Made by a program: the position numbers and the translations under genes
The notes under the pieces: model-generated
The model's input: only the letters and a program-made list of their open reading frames with translations
Told to the model about the DNA's origin: nothing
Databases searched by the model: none
Shown: one piece after another, positions 16,800-25,099 of the stretch
How positions within the stretch are numbered: the first letter of the stretch is position 1
How the letters are laid out: each line of letters begins with the position of its first letter
From: UBA4421 sp002470275
Lineage (GTDB): Bacteria > Pseudomonadota > Gammaproteobacteria > Pseudomonadales > Azotimanducaceae
Assembly: GCA_913052345.1 (NCBI GenBank)
Contig: CAJXDR010000010.1
Coordinates: 3,344 to 67,343, forward strand
DNA: 64,000 bases
Direction: 5' to 3'

Positions 16800-17480
16800 T
16801 TACTGGACCCAGCCACCGCTGAACGGGATAACCTGACCCACGAAAAAGTCACTTTCGTCCGAGGCCAGGAAGAGCGCAAAGAGGGCGTCCTCTTCCGCTG
16901 TCGCTAAACGCCCAAGGGGAACCTGCTTAGACAGAGACTGTTTGAATGATGCTTTTTCTCGCAGCGCTTCGGGGTAATAGACCGGGTTTTCAACGTAATT
17001 TTGGGCGATGAGATTAACCTGGATGTTATGTGGGGCAACCTCCACGCCCAGGGCCCTTACATAGCCGGCTTGAGCGCCTCTAGCGGCGCTGTACGCCGTC
17101 AGCGTCCGCATACCCTTGAGTGCAGCGGCGCTACCGAAGACTACGATCTTGCCCCGACTTCTGCTGATCATTTGAGGTAGCACCGCCCGACACAGCCGAT
17201 GCAGGGGGTGCACCATCATCTCAAAAGCGCAGCGCCAGTCGTCATCACATAGTTCTTGGGCTTCGATGCCGCTGAAGTTTGGTGACGCTAGGTTGGCAAC
17301 CAAAATGTCAGTTTCACCGGCTTCCTCAACCAACGCCTCGCAGCGGCCGGCTGCGGTTAGGTCCGATGTATCAGAAAAAACAATTGCGCCTTCACGCCTA
17401 AAAACCGCCTGGGTAGCTGGCCCCATAAAGTCGTCTGCTTGGGTCAGTAGAACCCGCTTCCCTGCTAATCTGCCGTTCAT
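16800..17480 (-). CDS. Halohydrin dehalogenase (haloalcohol dehalogenase, Hhe family)
   Basis: An SDR-fold lyase that closes vicinal halohydrins to epoxides with release of halide, with no nicotinamide cofactor. Both motifs that separate these enzymes from true SDRs are exact: T-x4-F-x-G (T13, F18, G20) replaces the glycine-rich NAD(P) loop, and S-x12-Y-x3-R (S117, Y130, R134) replaces the Ser-Tyr-Lys triad. The later region also tracks HheC-type enzymes: N-Y-(x)n-YYPE for the substrate loop and LGRLATAEE, FLASDESDFFVGQVIPFSGGW. Length is 226 residues, within the family range. ATG 17480 is preceded by AGGGGAGGC. It heads an operon with a small protein, gloA and a GST, and is divergent from malate synthase. 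A routine tool would call it SDR oxidoreductase. The alternative is an SDR-like protein that lost activity, but exact retention of both motifs argues against this. Confidence 0.85.
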   Translation of the reverse strand: MNGRLAGKRVLLTQADDFMGPATQAVFRREGAIVFSDTSDLTAAGRCEALVEEAGETDILVANLASPNFSGIEAQELCDDDWRCAFEMMVHPLHRLCRAVLPQMISRSRGKIVVFGSAAALKGMRTLTAYSAARGAQAGYVRALGVEVAPHNIQVNLIAQNYVENPVYYPEALREKASFKQSLSKQVPLGRLATAEEDALFALFLASDESDFFVGQVIPFSGGWVQ

Positions 17481-17621
17481 ACTGCCTCCCCTTTCTTCGC
17501 ACTCTAATGCTGGGTGTCGCTCTTTTTCAACTGGATTCGCTTTGTCTTACCGCTAAGGCGTACTTTGGGCAACTTTGCCGATATACTCACCGGCCATTTC
17601 AAAACTTTGCGAGTCAGACCC

Positions 17622-19817
17622 ATGCCAGAGCCGCGAGTTCAACGAGGATCCTTGCAGGTTAGTGAGGAGATTGTCCAGCTCATCGAGGAACAGGCTCTTC
17701 CTCATACTGGCGTATCTGACGCGGCGTTTTGGGCGGGTCTCGAAGCTGCCATTGTCGATCTTGGCCCCGTAAATCGAGCCCTCCTTGCGAAGCGGCAGGC
17801 GCTGCAAGAACAGATCGATGCATGGCATCTTGAACGCAAGGGCAAGGCGTTGGATGAAGCCGAATACAAGGCGTTCCTCATCTCCATCGGCTATTTATTG
17901 CCTGAACCCGGCGAGGTGCGGATTGACGTTGAGAACGTGGACGATGAAATCGCCAGGATTGCGGGTCCACAGCTGGTGGTGCCGGTCATGAACGCTCGCT
18001 ACGCCTTGAATGCGGCGAATGCCAGGTGGGGTAGCCTGTATGACGCCTTTTACGGTACCGACATCATTCCTGAATCCCAGGGACGCGAAAAAGGCAGCAG
18101 CTATAACCCTGCCCGTGGCGAATTGGTGGTGGCTCGGGTTACTCAGATTTTGGATGAGCTTGTGCCGCTGGCCACGAGTAGTCACGCCGATGTTGTCGCC
18201 TATGGCGTTGGTACTGATGCAGGCGGTTGTCGGCAACTGCGTTGCGTACTCGCAGATGGCGGCAATACCGCGCTCGCCGACCCCGGGCAGTTCAAGGGCT
18301 ATGTAGGGAGAGACGAACCCTCTCAGATCTTGTTGCAGCATAACGGTTTACATCTGGATATTTTGGTTGACCGATCGGATGCCGTGGGCGCGGTGAGTCC
18401 GGCCGGCGTTAAGGACGTCATGATCGAGGCAGCCCTAACGACCATCCAGGACTGTGAGGATTCCGTGGCCGCCGTGGACGCGCAGGATAAGTGCGTGGTC
18501 TACGGTAACTGGCTCGGGCTGATGAAAGGCGACCTGAGCGAGACCATGACCAAGGGCGGACGACAAATTGTTCGCTCGCTCCAGGGCGACAGACACTACC
18601 TGGATACCAACGGCCAGCCTCTGCGAATGCATGGTCGGAGCCTGATGTTGGTTCGCAATGTGGGACACCTCATGACGACGGATGCGGTCCTGGATGCCGC
18701 AGGGAATGAAATTCCTGAAGGATTCCTGGATGCCTTCGTGACGTCGCTCGCGGGCAAGCACGATTTGCTTCGACGGGATGAGGAAGTGCGTAATTCTAGA
18801 TCTGGCAGTATTTATATCGTTAAGCCAAAAATGCACGGCCCCGAGGAAGTGGCTCTGGCGGTGACGCTTTTCGAGCGGGTGGAAGACACCCTGGGACTCG
18901 CGCCCAACACGCTGAAGATAGGCGTCATGGACGAGGAGCGAAGAACCAGCGTCAACCTCAAGGCCTGCATTGCAGAAGCGAAGTATCGGATTGTCTTTAT
19001 CAATACGGGTTTTCTCGACCGTACTGGGGACGAAATTCATACCAGCATGCAGGCTGGCCCCGTGCTCGCCAAAGAAGTGATTAAGGCCCAGACCTGGATC
19101 AAAGCCTACGAGGACAGCAATGTGGATGCCGGTCTGGCCGCAGGTTTCCGCGGCAAGGCGCAGATCGGTAAGGGCATGTGGCCCAAGCCGGATGAGATGG
19201 CAGAAATGCTGGACGCGAAGGTAAGTCATCCTAATGCCGGAGCAAATACTGCCTGGGTACCGTCACCCACTGCCGCATCGCTGCATGCCCTGCACTACCA
19301 CCAGGTGAGCGTGGCCGGACGGCAGGCGGAACTAGAATCCCGCCCCCCTGCGAGCGTGGACGATATTCTCAAGATTCCGCTGCTGATGGGTCAAAACCTA
19401 TCGGCTGAAGAGATCCAGTCTGAGCTGGACAATAATGCTCAGGGGATTTTGGGTTATGTCGTGCGCTGGATTGATCAGGGGGTAGGCTGCTCCAAGGTTC
19501 CCGACATCAACAATGTTGGGTTGATGGAGGACCGAGCCACGCTGCGTATTTCCAGCCAACATATTGCTAACTGGCTGCATCATGACGTTTGTTCGGTGCA
19601 GCAGGTGCGTGAAACGCTGGAGCGCATGGCGGCCATTGTGGATGGGCAAAATGCTGACGATGAGGCCTACCGTAATATGGCTCCAAATTTCGACGAGAGC
19701 ATCGCGTTCCAGGCCGCCTGCGACCTGATCTTCAAGGGCATCGACCAGCCCAGCGGCTATACCGAGCCCGTGCTCCACGCCCGTCGACGGGAAGCTAAGG
19801 AGCAATATGGCTCCTAG
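17622..19817 (+). CDS. glcB: Malate synthase G
   Basis: Condenses glyoxylate and acetyl-CoA to malate in the glyoxylate cycle. The 731-residue length fits isoform G (about 720-730), not A. It opens with VQRGSLQVSEEIVQLIEEQALPHTGV as GlcB does, and carries the barrel motifs GSIYIVKPKMHGPEEV, KIGVMDEERRTS, INTGFLDRTGDEIHTSM and the C-terminal catalytic-loop region DINNVGLMEDRATLRISSQHIANW. I start at ATG 17622, 36 codons inside the longest frame, to match the family N-terminus. It converges on the acetate-type symporter genes (4 bp apart), consistent with growth on acetate or fatty acids. Confidence 0.96.
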   Translation: MPEPRVQRGSLQVSEEIVQLIEEQALPHTGVSDAAFWAGLEAAIVDLGPVNRALLAKRQALQEQIDAWHLERKGKALDEAEYKAFLISIGYLLPEPGEVRIDVENVDDEIARIAGPQLVVPVMNARYALNAANARWGSLYDAFYGTDIIPESQGREKGSSYNPARGELVVARVTQILDELVPLATSSHADVVAYGVGTDAGGCRQLRCVLADGGNTALADPGQFKGYVGRDEPSQILLQHNGLHLDILVDRSDAVGAVSPAGVKDVMIEAALTTIQDCEDSVAAVDAQDKCVVYGNWLGLMKGDLSETMTKGGRQIVRSLQGDRHYLDTNGQPLRMHGRSLMLVRNVGHLMTTDAVLDAAGNEIPEGFLDAFVTSLAGKHDLLRRDEEVRNSRSGSIYIVKPKMHGPEEVALAVTLFERVEDTLGLAPNTLKIGVMDEERRTSVNLKACIAEAKYRIVFINTGFLDRTGDEIHTSMQAGPVLAKEVIKAQTWIKAYEDSNVDAGLAAGFRGKAQIGKGMWPKPDEMAEMLDAKVSHPNAGANTAWVPSPTAASLHALHYHQVSVAGRQAELESRPPASVDDILKIPLLMGQNLSAEEIQSELDNNAQGILGYVVRWIDQGVGCSKVPDINNVGLMEDRATLRISSQHIANWLHHDVCSVQQVRETLERMAAIVDGQNADDEAYRNMAPNFDESIAFQAACDLIFKGIDQPSGYTEPVLHARRREAKEQYGS

Positions 19818-19820
19818 GCG

Positions 19821-21572
19821 CTAGCCTCGGGGCACCCGGATACGGTGAACCATGGCTACTACGTCTTGAGGTACCGGCGCCGTGAGCCGCGAGATAACTA
19901 GGGCCAGCGTTAGGTTGATAATCGCGCCAATGGTGCCAATGCCCTCTGGTGAGATACCAAACCACCAGTGTTCCGAGGTATTCATCGACGGCTCGACAAA
20001 TTTAAAAAAGACGATGTAGCCGAAGGTAAAAATTAACCCTGTTAGCATGCCGGTAATGGCCCCCTCTCGATTCATGCGCTGATCAAAAATACCCAGCAAA
20101 ATTGCGGGGAACAGGGACGCCGCCGCCAGCCCAAACGCAAAGGCGACAACCTGCGCCACAAAGCCGGGCGGGTCGATACCCAAATAACCGGCAATGGCGA
20201 TAGCGGTAGCGGCCGAGACGCGAGCGTAGAAAAGCTCTTGTTTATCGCTCAAGCCCCGAGCAAAGGTTTTCTTAAGCAGGTCGTGAGAAACGGAGGTGGA
20301 GATAACCAGCAGCAGCCCCGCAGCAGTGGACAGGGCCGCGGCCAGGCCGCCTGCCGCCACAAGCGCAATGACCCACCCGGGCAGCGAGGCGATTTCGGGG
20401 TTGGCCAAGACCATGATGTCCCGGTCTACATAGACTTCGTTTGCCGACTGGGTTGTGGGGTTAGTAATAGCTCGCGAACCATCAGGGCGACGCGCGTCAG
20501 CGAAGGTGGGCTTACCCTCAAAGGGTGCGCCGGGATGGTACTGAATGCGCCCATCCTCGTTCTTGTCCTCCCAGCCGATCAGTCCAATATCCTCCCAGCT
20601 CTTGAACCAGCCTGCGATCTGGGTGTAGGGCGTGTTGTGTACCGTTTCAACAAAGTTCAGACGAGCAAAGGCGCCCACGGCTGGCGCTGTGGTGTATAGC
20701 AAGGCAATAAACAGCAGGGCATAGCCGGCGGACTTTCGGGCATCTGAAACTTTGGGGACGGTAAAAAAGCGCACGATCACATGGGGAAGGCCCGCTGTGC
20801 CGATCATAAGCGCCATGGTAATCGCAAATACATCGACAGTGTTCTTGCTGCCCTCCGTGTAGGGTCCAAAGCCCAGGCCCACCAGCGTATTGTCCAGCTT
20901 CTCAAGGACGGATAGGCCCGATCCATCCGTGACTTGAGCACCGAGGCCGACCTGAGGAATGGGAATGCCGGTAATCAGTAGGGAGATAAAGATGGCCGGC
21001 ACCAGATAGGCGAAGATCAGGACACAGTACTGGGCCACTTGCGTATAGGTAATCCCCTTCATGCCCCCCAGGACGGCGTACATGAACACGATGGCCATGC
21101 CCACGACAACGCCCCAGAAAATCGGAATATTAAGGAACTGAGAGAAGACGATGCCTACCCCCCGCATCTGACCTGCCACGTAGGTAAAGGAAATGACGAT
21201 TAGGCAGATGACGGCCACGACGCGCGCGGTGGTGGAGTAGTAACGCGTGCCAATAAAATCGGGCACGGTGAATTGCCCGAATTTTCGCAGGTAGGGTGCC
21301 AGCAGCAAGGCCAGGATCACGTAGCCGCCCGTCCAGCCCATGAGGTAGACGGTACCGTCGTAGCCCATGAAGGCAATAATGCCCGCCATAGAGATAAAGG
21401 AGGCTGCGCTCATCCAGTCCGCGGCGGTTGCCATTCCGTTGGCCACAGGGTGAACGCCCCCGCCGGCGACGTAAAATTCGTCCGTTGTGCCCGCTCGAGA
21501 ATAAATCGCGATGCCAATGTAGAGGGCGAAAGAGGCGGCAACGAAGAGGTAGGTGAGGAGCTGGACGTCCAC
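19821..21572 (-). CDS. Sodium:solute symporter, ActP-like (acetate/short carboxylate uptake)
   Basis: A 583-residue inner-membrane SSS-family transporter with about 13 hydrophobic helices. The TTDEFYVAGGGV and AADWMSAASFISMAG segments of helices 1-2, the GGMKGITYTQVAQY region and LAAALSTAAGLLLVISTSVSHDL of helix 8 (Na+ site) are characteristic. It has an inserted hydrophilic loop of about 80 residues (NEDGRIQYHPGAPFEG...) between helices, which occurs in the subgroup that pairs with a DUF4212 small subunit. The start is GTG 21572, overlapping the small-subunit stop (TAGTG), implying translational coupling. It lies next to malate synthase G, so acetate or a related C2-C3 acid is the likely substrate; that is inference. 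Confidence 0.9.
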   Translation of the reverse strand: MDVQLLTYLFVAASFALYIGIAIYSRAGTTDEFYVAGGGVHPVANGMATAADWMSAASFISMAGIIAFMGYDGTVYLMGWTGGYVILALLLAPYLRKFGQFTVPDFIGTRYYSTTARVVAVICLIVISFTYVAGQMRGVGIVFSQFLNIPIFWGVVVGMAIVFMYAVLGGMKGITYTQVAQYCVLIFAYLVPAIFISLLITGIPIPQVGLGAQVTDGSGLSVLEKLDNTLVGLGFGPYTEGSKNTVDVFAITMALMIGTAGLPHVIVRFFTVPKVSDARKSAGYALLFIALLYTTAPAVGAFARLNFVETVHNTPYTQIAGWFKSWEDIGLIGWEDKNEDGRIQYHPGAPFEGKPTFADARRPDGSRAITNPTTQSANEVYVDRDIMVLANPEIASLPGWVIALVAAGGLAAALSTAAGLLLVISTSVSHDLLKKTFARGLSDKQELFYARVSAATAIAIAGYLGIDPPGFVAQVVAFAFGLAAASLFPAILLGIFDQRMNREGAITGMLTGLIFTFGYIVFFKFVEPSMNTSEHWWFGISPEGIGTIGAIINLTLALVISRLTAPVPQDVVAMVHRIRVPRG

Positions 21573-21841
21573 TATTGCTCCTCCTCTTCGTCATCCGATA
21601 CGCCGAACTTCCGATCGATGCGCTGCATCAAGAGGCTGTAAACCAGGATTAACAGCACGAATACATAGATCGATCCCTGCTGAGCCCACCAGAACCCGAG
21701 CTTAAAACCAAAGAACGGAATTTGATTCAGCTGATCCACCAGCAGGATGCCGAAACCAAATGAGACTGTGAACCAAATGGCGAGCAGGATGAGTAGGAGC
21801 CGTATATTGGCGCGCCAATAGGCCTGATTATCGTCTTTCAT
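21572..21841 (-). CDS. DUF4212 small subunit of sodium:solute symporter
   Basis: An 89-residue membrane protein with two helices (LLLILLAIWFTVSFGFGILL and IYVFVLLILVYSLLM), preceded by YWRANIRL and ending in an acidic tail (SDDEEEEQ). This is the standard architecture of the small subunit that accompanies ActP-like symporters. ATG 21841 has GGGGAG before it. The stop overlaps the GTG start of the symporter, so the two are coupled and probably form one transport complex. Confidence 0.92.
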   Translation of the reverse strand: MKDDNQAYWRANIRLLLILLAIWFTVSFGFGILLVDQLNQIPFFGFKLGFWWAQQGSIYVFVLLILVYSLLMQRIDRKFGVSDDEEEEQ

Positions 21842-22051
21842 AAGTCTCCCCAACTTGATGTCAGAATAGCTCTGTAAAGCGAGTCGGCGTCTCGGCTAGA
21901 ACCCGCCGGAACCTCCCTGTGCAAGCATGGAACGTTACTTGATTGACCTCCACGATCAAAGAGGCAGTCGACAATGTGATGATCGATAGGTGGTATCCCA
22001 CGGGTCAACCTTGTAGCCTGCCGATTTGTAAGGTGTGAGATTGGGAAAACG

Positions 22052-23302
22052 GTGGCTAAGAGGAGTGGGGTAGAAATTCGTGACCTTGATGCGGTGCGTG
22101 ATATGCCCGCGATACGGCGTATTTGGCGCGAGATTGGGTGGGCTAGCGACAAGCGGGCGGAAAAGCAAATTCCCGTCTTTTATAAGGCTGGATCCTGCAG
22201 CGTCGCGGCCTTCGATGATGAGGCCGAGTGCGCTGTCCACGCCATCCCTGGACAGATGCAGCTTGATAAGACGCTGCTGCCGCTCTGCGTGATTGCCGCT
22301 GTCACCACTAGCCGCATCGGTCGCGGAATATCGCTGGCCCAGCGACTCACGGCGCGAGAACTTGCGAAGGCCAGGCAGCGTGGCGACGCGGTGGCCGTCC
22401 TTGGCATGTTTGACCAAGGGTTCTATAACAAAGTTGGATTTGGTACGGGTGCCTACGTCAACGAGTTTGCCTTGGATCCGGCTTCCTTGGATGTGGCGAT
22501 AAAACCGCGTACGCCCTCTCGCTTGACTACGGATAACTCAGACCAAATGCTGGCCAGCCTGCTTGCCCGCCCTCCGCTGCATGGCGGGGTCACCATCAAT
22601 ATCCCGAGCCTCTACAAAGCGGAACTGTCTATGCCCAGTGATGGCTTTGGTTTGGGATATTTTCAGGGAGAGACCCTGACCCACTTCATTTGGATGGTCG
22701 GCGATGCAGAACATGGGCCCTATAAATTGCGGTGGATGGGGTATCGCGATGGGGCGGAGCTGCTGGAGTTGCTCGCCCTGTTAAAGTCTCTGGCAGACCA
22801 GGTTTATTCCGTTCGGTTGATCGAGCCGCCGCATATACAGCTTCAGAGTCTTCTTAAGAGACCGTTTCGCCAGCAGGCCATTGCTGGAAAAGGTAAGTTT
22901 TATGCAGATCAAAATGCCTACGCCTGGTACCAGCTACGCGTGCTCGATGTCTCCCAGTGCGTGGCCTGCATCCATCATCGGGGTCCGGCCCTGCGCTTCC
23001 AACTGGCGGTGAGTGACCCGGTAGATGAGATCCTGGCCGGAGACGATCTCTGGTCGCCCCTCGGTGGAACATACGTGGTTGAACTGTCGGAAAATTCTAG
23101 CGCTCGTCTTGTTGAAGAGGGCGATGAGTGCCCTGATCTGCCGACAGTTTGCTGTATGGTCAATACGCTGAGTCGCCTGCTCTTTGGCGTCTCCCCTGCT
23201 ACCAGCCTTGCCATTACCGATGGACTCGAGGGTCCCGGGCCCGTACTACAGGCGCTGGATACAATCATTCGAGCGAACCCAAACCCCGGGTGGGACTTTT
23301 AG
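22052..23302 (+). CDS. GNAT-family N-acetyltransferase, Eis-like
   Basis: A 416-residue acetyltransferase with the layout of the Eis family: N-terminal GNAT domain (residues about 1-150), a second GNAT-like domain, and a C-terminal sterol-carrier-like domain. The acetyl-CoA site is in the VTTSRIGRGISLAQRLTARELAKARQRGD stretch near residues 88-116, and FYNKVGFGTG follows as in Eis. Eis enzymes acetylate amines of aminoglycosides or protein lysines; the substrate here is unknown. The start is GTG 22052 after GGGAAAACG. rsgA follows 37 bp later. The gene is divergent from the symporter operon. Confidence 0.8.
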   Translation: MAKRSGVEIRDLDAVRDMPAIRRIWREIGWASDKRAEKQIPVFYKAGSCSVAAFDDEAECAVHAIPGQMQLDKTLLPLCVIAAVTTSRIGRGISLAQRLTARELAKARQRGDAVAVLGMFDQGFYNKVGFGTGAYVNEFALDPASLDVAIKPRTPSRLTTDNSDQMLASLLARPPLHGGVTINIPSLYKAELSMPSDGFGLGYFQGETLTHFIWMVGDAEHGPYKLRWMGYRDGAELLELLALLKSLADQVYSVRLIEPPHIQLQSLLKRPFRQQAIAGKGKFYADQNAYAWYQLRVLDVSQCVACIHHRGPALRFQLAVSDPVDEILAGDDLWSPLGGTYVVELSENSSARLVEEGDECPDLPTVCCMVNTLSRLLFGVSPATSLAITDGLEGPGPVLQALDTIIRANPNPGWDF

Positions 23303-23339
23303 CGATGAGGCGACGGGGCAGTTCGGGGCTTCTGTCGGA

Positions 23340-24449
23340 ATGACGAAAGGATTCTCCCTTCCCGCCCAGTTGACCGAGGAATTGGTACCCTTGGGCTGGC
23401 GGGCGGCTCTGCGGTCTCGGCTAGATCAGCTTGAGTACTCTGCATCGCCCTCGGATTTGCACATCGCACGGGTGATTGGCGTTCAGCGAACGGGCCTTGA
23501 AGTCGCGCCTGCCGTGGGAGCCGGCAATACCCACGTTCCCCTAAGCGGCCGCTGGTTCCAGGGCGATGCCCTATCTCGACCCACTGTCGGAGACTGGGTC
23601 GTTATAGACAAGCCCACGGGGTCGCTGCTGGACATGCTGCCCAGACTTAGCGTGATCAAGAGAATGAGCCCCTCGGGCGGGGCCCAGCTTATTGCTGCAA
23701 ACGTGGATACTGCCTTTATCGTCAGTGCCTGTAATGCTGATTACAGCCCTGCGCGCATAGAGCGCTATCTTTCAGTAATCATGCAGGCTGATATCGAGCC
23801 TGTGATCATCCTGACCAAGGCGGATCTGATCGGCGATGCCGACGCCTTCCGAGACAGCGTGAGCAGAGAATTTCCTGCCGTCCAATCTCTGGTGCTCAAT
23901 GCTTTGGATTCTGAGGCGGTCGCGCGCCTGCACGGTTGGTGCGGCCAGGGTCAGACCATCGCCCTGCTCGGATCATCCGGGGTGGGGAAGTCTACCCTGG
24001 TCAATTCGTTAGTGGGGGCTCAGATACAGCTCACTCAGGCGGTTCGCGAGGGGGACGAAAAAGGGCGTCATACCACCACCAATCGAAGCCTTCACTTACT
24101 GCCTCAGGGGGGCGTCATTCTGGATAGCCCAGGCATGCGTGAACTCCAGATTGCCGATGCTGATGCGGGTTTGGGACAGGTCTTTGAGGATATAGAGGAC
24201 CTTGCCGCGCACTGCAAATTCAATGACTGTGGGCATATTTCGGAACCCGGATGCGCGGTGCTTGCCGCCATTGCCAGCGGGAGAGTTGACGCCCGGCGGG
24301 TGCAGCACTACCGAGCACTGCGTCAGGAAGAGGTTGCTAATCGCGGAGCCTTGACCGAGCGACGCACTCGATCACGCTCGCCGACGAAAGATCGCGCCAA
24401 CAGGGATGGCTTATCCGAGTCTATGGGCGACGGGCTCGATGAGTCCTGA
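23340..24449 (+). CDS. rsgA: Ribosome small subunit-dependent GTPase RsgA
   Basis: A circularly permuted GTPase that matures the 30S subunit. An N-terminal OB domain comes first, then the G motifs in permuted order: G4 TKAD, G5 region, G1 GSSGVGKST, G2 and G3 DSPGMRE. The C-terminal zinc motif is C-x4-C-x-H-x5-C in CKFNDCGHISEPGC. The length is 369 residues. I start at ATG 23340 (MTKGFSLP); the longer frame would overlap the preceding gene by over 100 bp. The C-terminus is basic and serine-rich (ERRTRSRSPTKDR), longer than in E. coli, possibly for rRNA contact. Confidence 0.92.
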   Translation: MTKGFSLPAQLTEELVPLGWRAALRSRLDQLEYSASPSDLHIARVIGVQRTGLEVAPAVGAGNTHVPLSGRWFQGDALSRPTVGDWVVIDKPTGSLLDMLPRLSVIKRMSPSGGAQLIAANVDTAFIVSACNADYSPARIERYLSVIMQADIEPVIILTKADLIGDADAFRDSVSREFPAVQSLVLNALDSEAVARLHGWCGQGQTIALLGSSGVGKSTLVNSLVGAQIQLTQAVREGDEKGRHTTTNRSLHLLPQGGVILDSPGMRELQIADADAGLGQVFEDIEDLAAHCKFNDCGHISEPGCAVLAAIASGRVDARRVQHYRALRQEEVANRGALTERRTRSRSPTKDRANRDGLSESMGDGLDES

Positions 24450-24590
24450 GGCTGTGCTGCGGGAGCACTCTGAACAGCCTGCCTCAAGCACAGACAGAGC
24501 ATCACGGCGGGACGATATGTCTGAGGCGGATGGAGCCTTTCGCCTCGCCGCGAAACGTTTGGCGGGCTTGACCGCCTAGTCGAGCGGGGC

Positions 24591-25019
24591 TTACGTCAGG
24601 TAGCGCTGGTGCTCAATCTTGGTACACAAATCTGCTACGCAAATCAGGCCAGCCTGGCGAGCATGGTTGAGGGCGGGCTCATGCATCACCCCCAACTGCA
24701 GCCAGAGGCCCGCCGCCTTGATGGCCAGGCTATCCTGCACGATCTGCGGCACAGCGCTGGCATCGCGAAAAACATCCACCAGGTCTATGCCTTCATTAAC
24801 GACACGTAGATTGGGATAGCAGGTGACACCGAGCAGGCGATCATAGCCGGGATTGACCGGGATGATTCGGTAGCCAGCGTGCTGCAGATAAGTGGCAACC
24901 TGGTGGCTGGGTCGGGCTGGGTTGGGCGAGAGACCCACGACGGCAATGGTTTTGGCTGCCAGGCAGCTCAGGATTGCGGATCGTTGCCGCCATTCATCGC
25001 GTGCACGGGTTGTGGTCAT
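24591..25019 (-). CDS. CoA-binding protein (YccU-like)
   Basis: A 142-residue CoA-binding-domain protein with a Rossmann-type fold: KTIAVVGLSPNPARPSHQVATYLQHAGYRIIPVNPG is the diagnostic N-terminal segment, followed by DLVDVFRDASAVP and a C-terminal LCTKIEHQRYL. Relatives bind CoA; their physiological role is not settled. ATG 25019 is preceded by no clear ribosome site. The gene is divergent from the PEGA/FGE protein and convergent with rsgA. Confidence 0.85.
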   Translation of the reverse strand: MTTTRARDEWRQRSAILSCLAAKTIAVVGLSPNPARPSHQVATYLQHAGYRIIPVNPGYDRLLGVTCYPNLRVVNEGIDLVDVFRDASAVPQIVQDSLAIKAAGLWLQLGVMHEPALNHARQAGLICVADLCTKIEHQRYLT

Positions 25020-25099
25020 GTGGACGGGTCATCCTGCTCTGGCATCAAGGGTGTTCGGATGTGATGATAACCCAACCCCATGACAGAATAAGAAGCGCA

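Noticed and set aside
16800..17480. Plain SDR oxidoreductase call for the dehalogenase gene.
   Set aside because: The glycine-rich cofactor loop is absent and the catalytic Lys is Arg at the correct spacing, with the HHDH T-x4-F-x-G motif in its place.
18435..19229. 264-codon minus-strand frame opposite malate synthase G.
   Set aside because: It mirrors the coding strand of a clear glcB gene and has no recognisable domain; it is a shadow.
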